DNA of 6,128 nt, taken from assembly GCA_024464195.1 (NCBI GenBank), contig JANHAK010000083.1:1-6128 (forward strand), read 5' to 3'. The notes beneath the pieces were generated by a model. That model was not told the origin of the DNA, did no database searches, and saw nothing but the letters and a program-made list of their open reading frames with translations. The DNA comes from Methanomassiliicoccales archaeon. GTDB taxonomy: Archaea > Thermoplasmatota > Thermoplasmata > Methanomassiliicoccales > JACIVX01. The position numbers were made by a program, and so were the translations under genes. This document shows, piece after piece, positions 6,115 through 6,128 of this stretch. Positions within the stretch are counted from its first letter, which is position 1. The number at the start of each line of letters is the position of its first letter.

Positions 6115-6128
6115 CGCAATGACTGCGG

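Noticed and set aside
5539..6128. CRISPR-Cas locus suggested by the Cas4-like gene
   Set aside because: No direct-repeat/spacer pattern and no cas1, cas2 or effector gene is visible, and the protein has a membrane segment, which fits a stand-alone nuclease better.

Overview
The window reads as a tightly packed stretch of an archaeal chromosome, probably a euryarchaeon. A member of Thermoplasmata such as a Methanomassiliicoccales-like lineage is my best guess, with moderate confidence. The reasons are the archaeal type of sugar-phosphate nucleotidylyltransferase with a left-handed beta-helix tail next to glmS, a GvpD/KaiC-like RecA-fold ATPase pair, a stand-alone Cas4-like nuclease with a membrane anchor, a TTG start behind a strong GGAGG-type ribosome binding site, and short A/T-rich promoter-like elements. 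Base composition looks mid-range and even throughout. I see no insertion sequence, tRNA, rRNA or CRISPR array.

Layout from left to right. Positions 1-203 hold the 3' end of a + strand gene for a small four-cysteine protein with an acidic tail. Eight bases later come the stop codons of a two-gene - strand operon (2445 to 212). Its first gene encodes a 511-residue GvpD-like protein with one intact and one degenerate RecA/KaiC-like domain. Its second, joined by an ATGA stop/start overlap, encodes a 233-residue KaiC/RAD55-like protein whose Walker A lysine and Walker B aspartate both appear to be lost. A divergent promoter region of about 110 bp (2446-2556) separates this operon from a + strand operon: a GlmU-like nucleotidylyltransferase (start best placed at TTG 2557) and, with zero spacing, glmS (3748-5538). 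The glmS stop codon directly abuts the stop codon of a - strand gene for a membrane-anchored Cas4/RecB-like nuclease (5539 to at least 6114), which may begin beyond the window.

Together, glmS (fructose-6-phosphate to glucosamine-6-phosphate) and the GlmU-like enzyme (sugar-1-phosphate plus NTP to NDP-sugar) form most of a UDP-N-acetylglucosamine route feeding glycans and cell-surface glycoconjugates. The phosphoglucosamine mutase step is not in the window. The ATPase pair is probably regulatory; nothing here ties it to gas vesicles, since no gvp structural gene is present. The most noteworthy items are the co-translated active/inactive KaiC-like pair, the atypical acetyltransferase part of the GlmU-like protein, and the membrane-anchored Cas4-like protein with departures from the Cas4 pattern. 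I found no convincing evidence of a wholly new multi-gene system.
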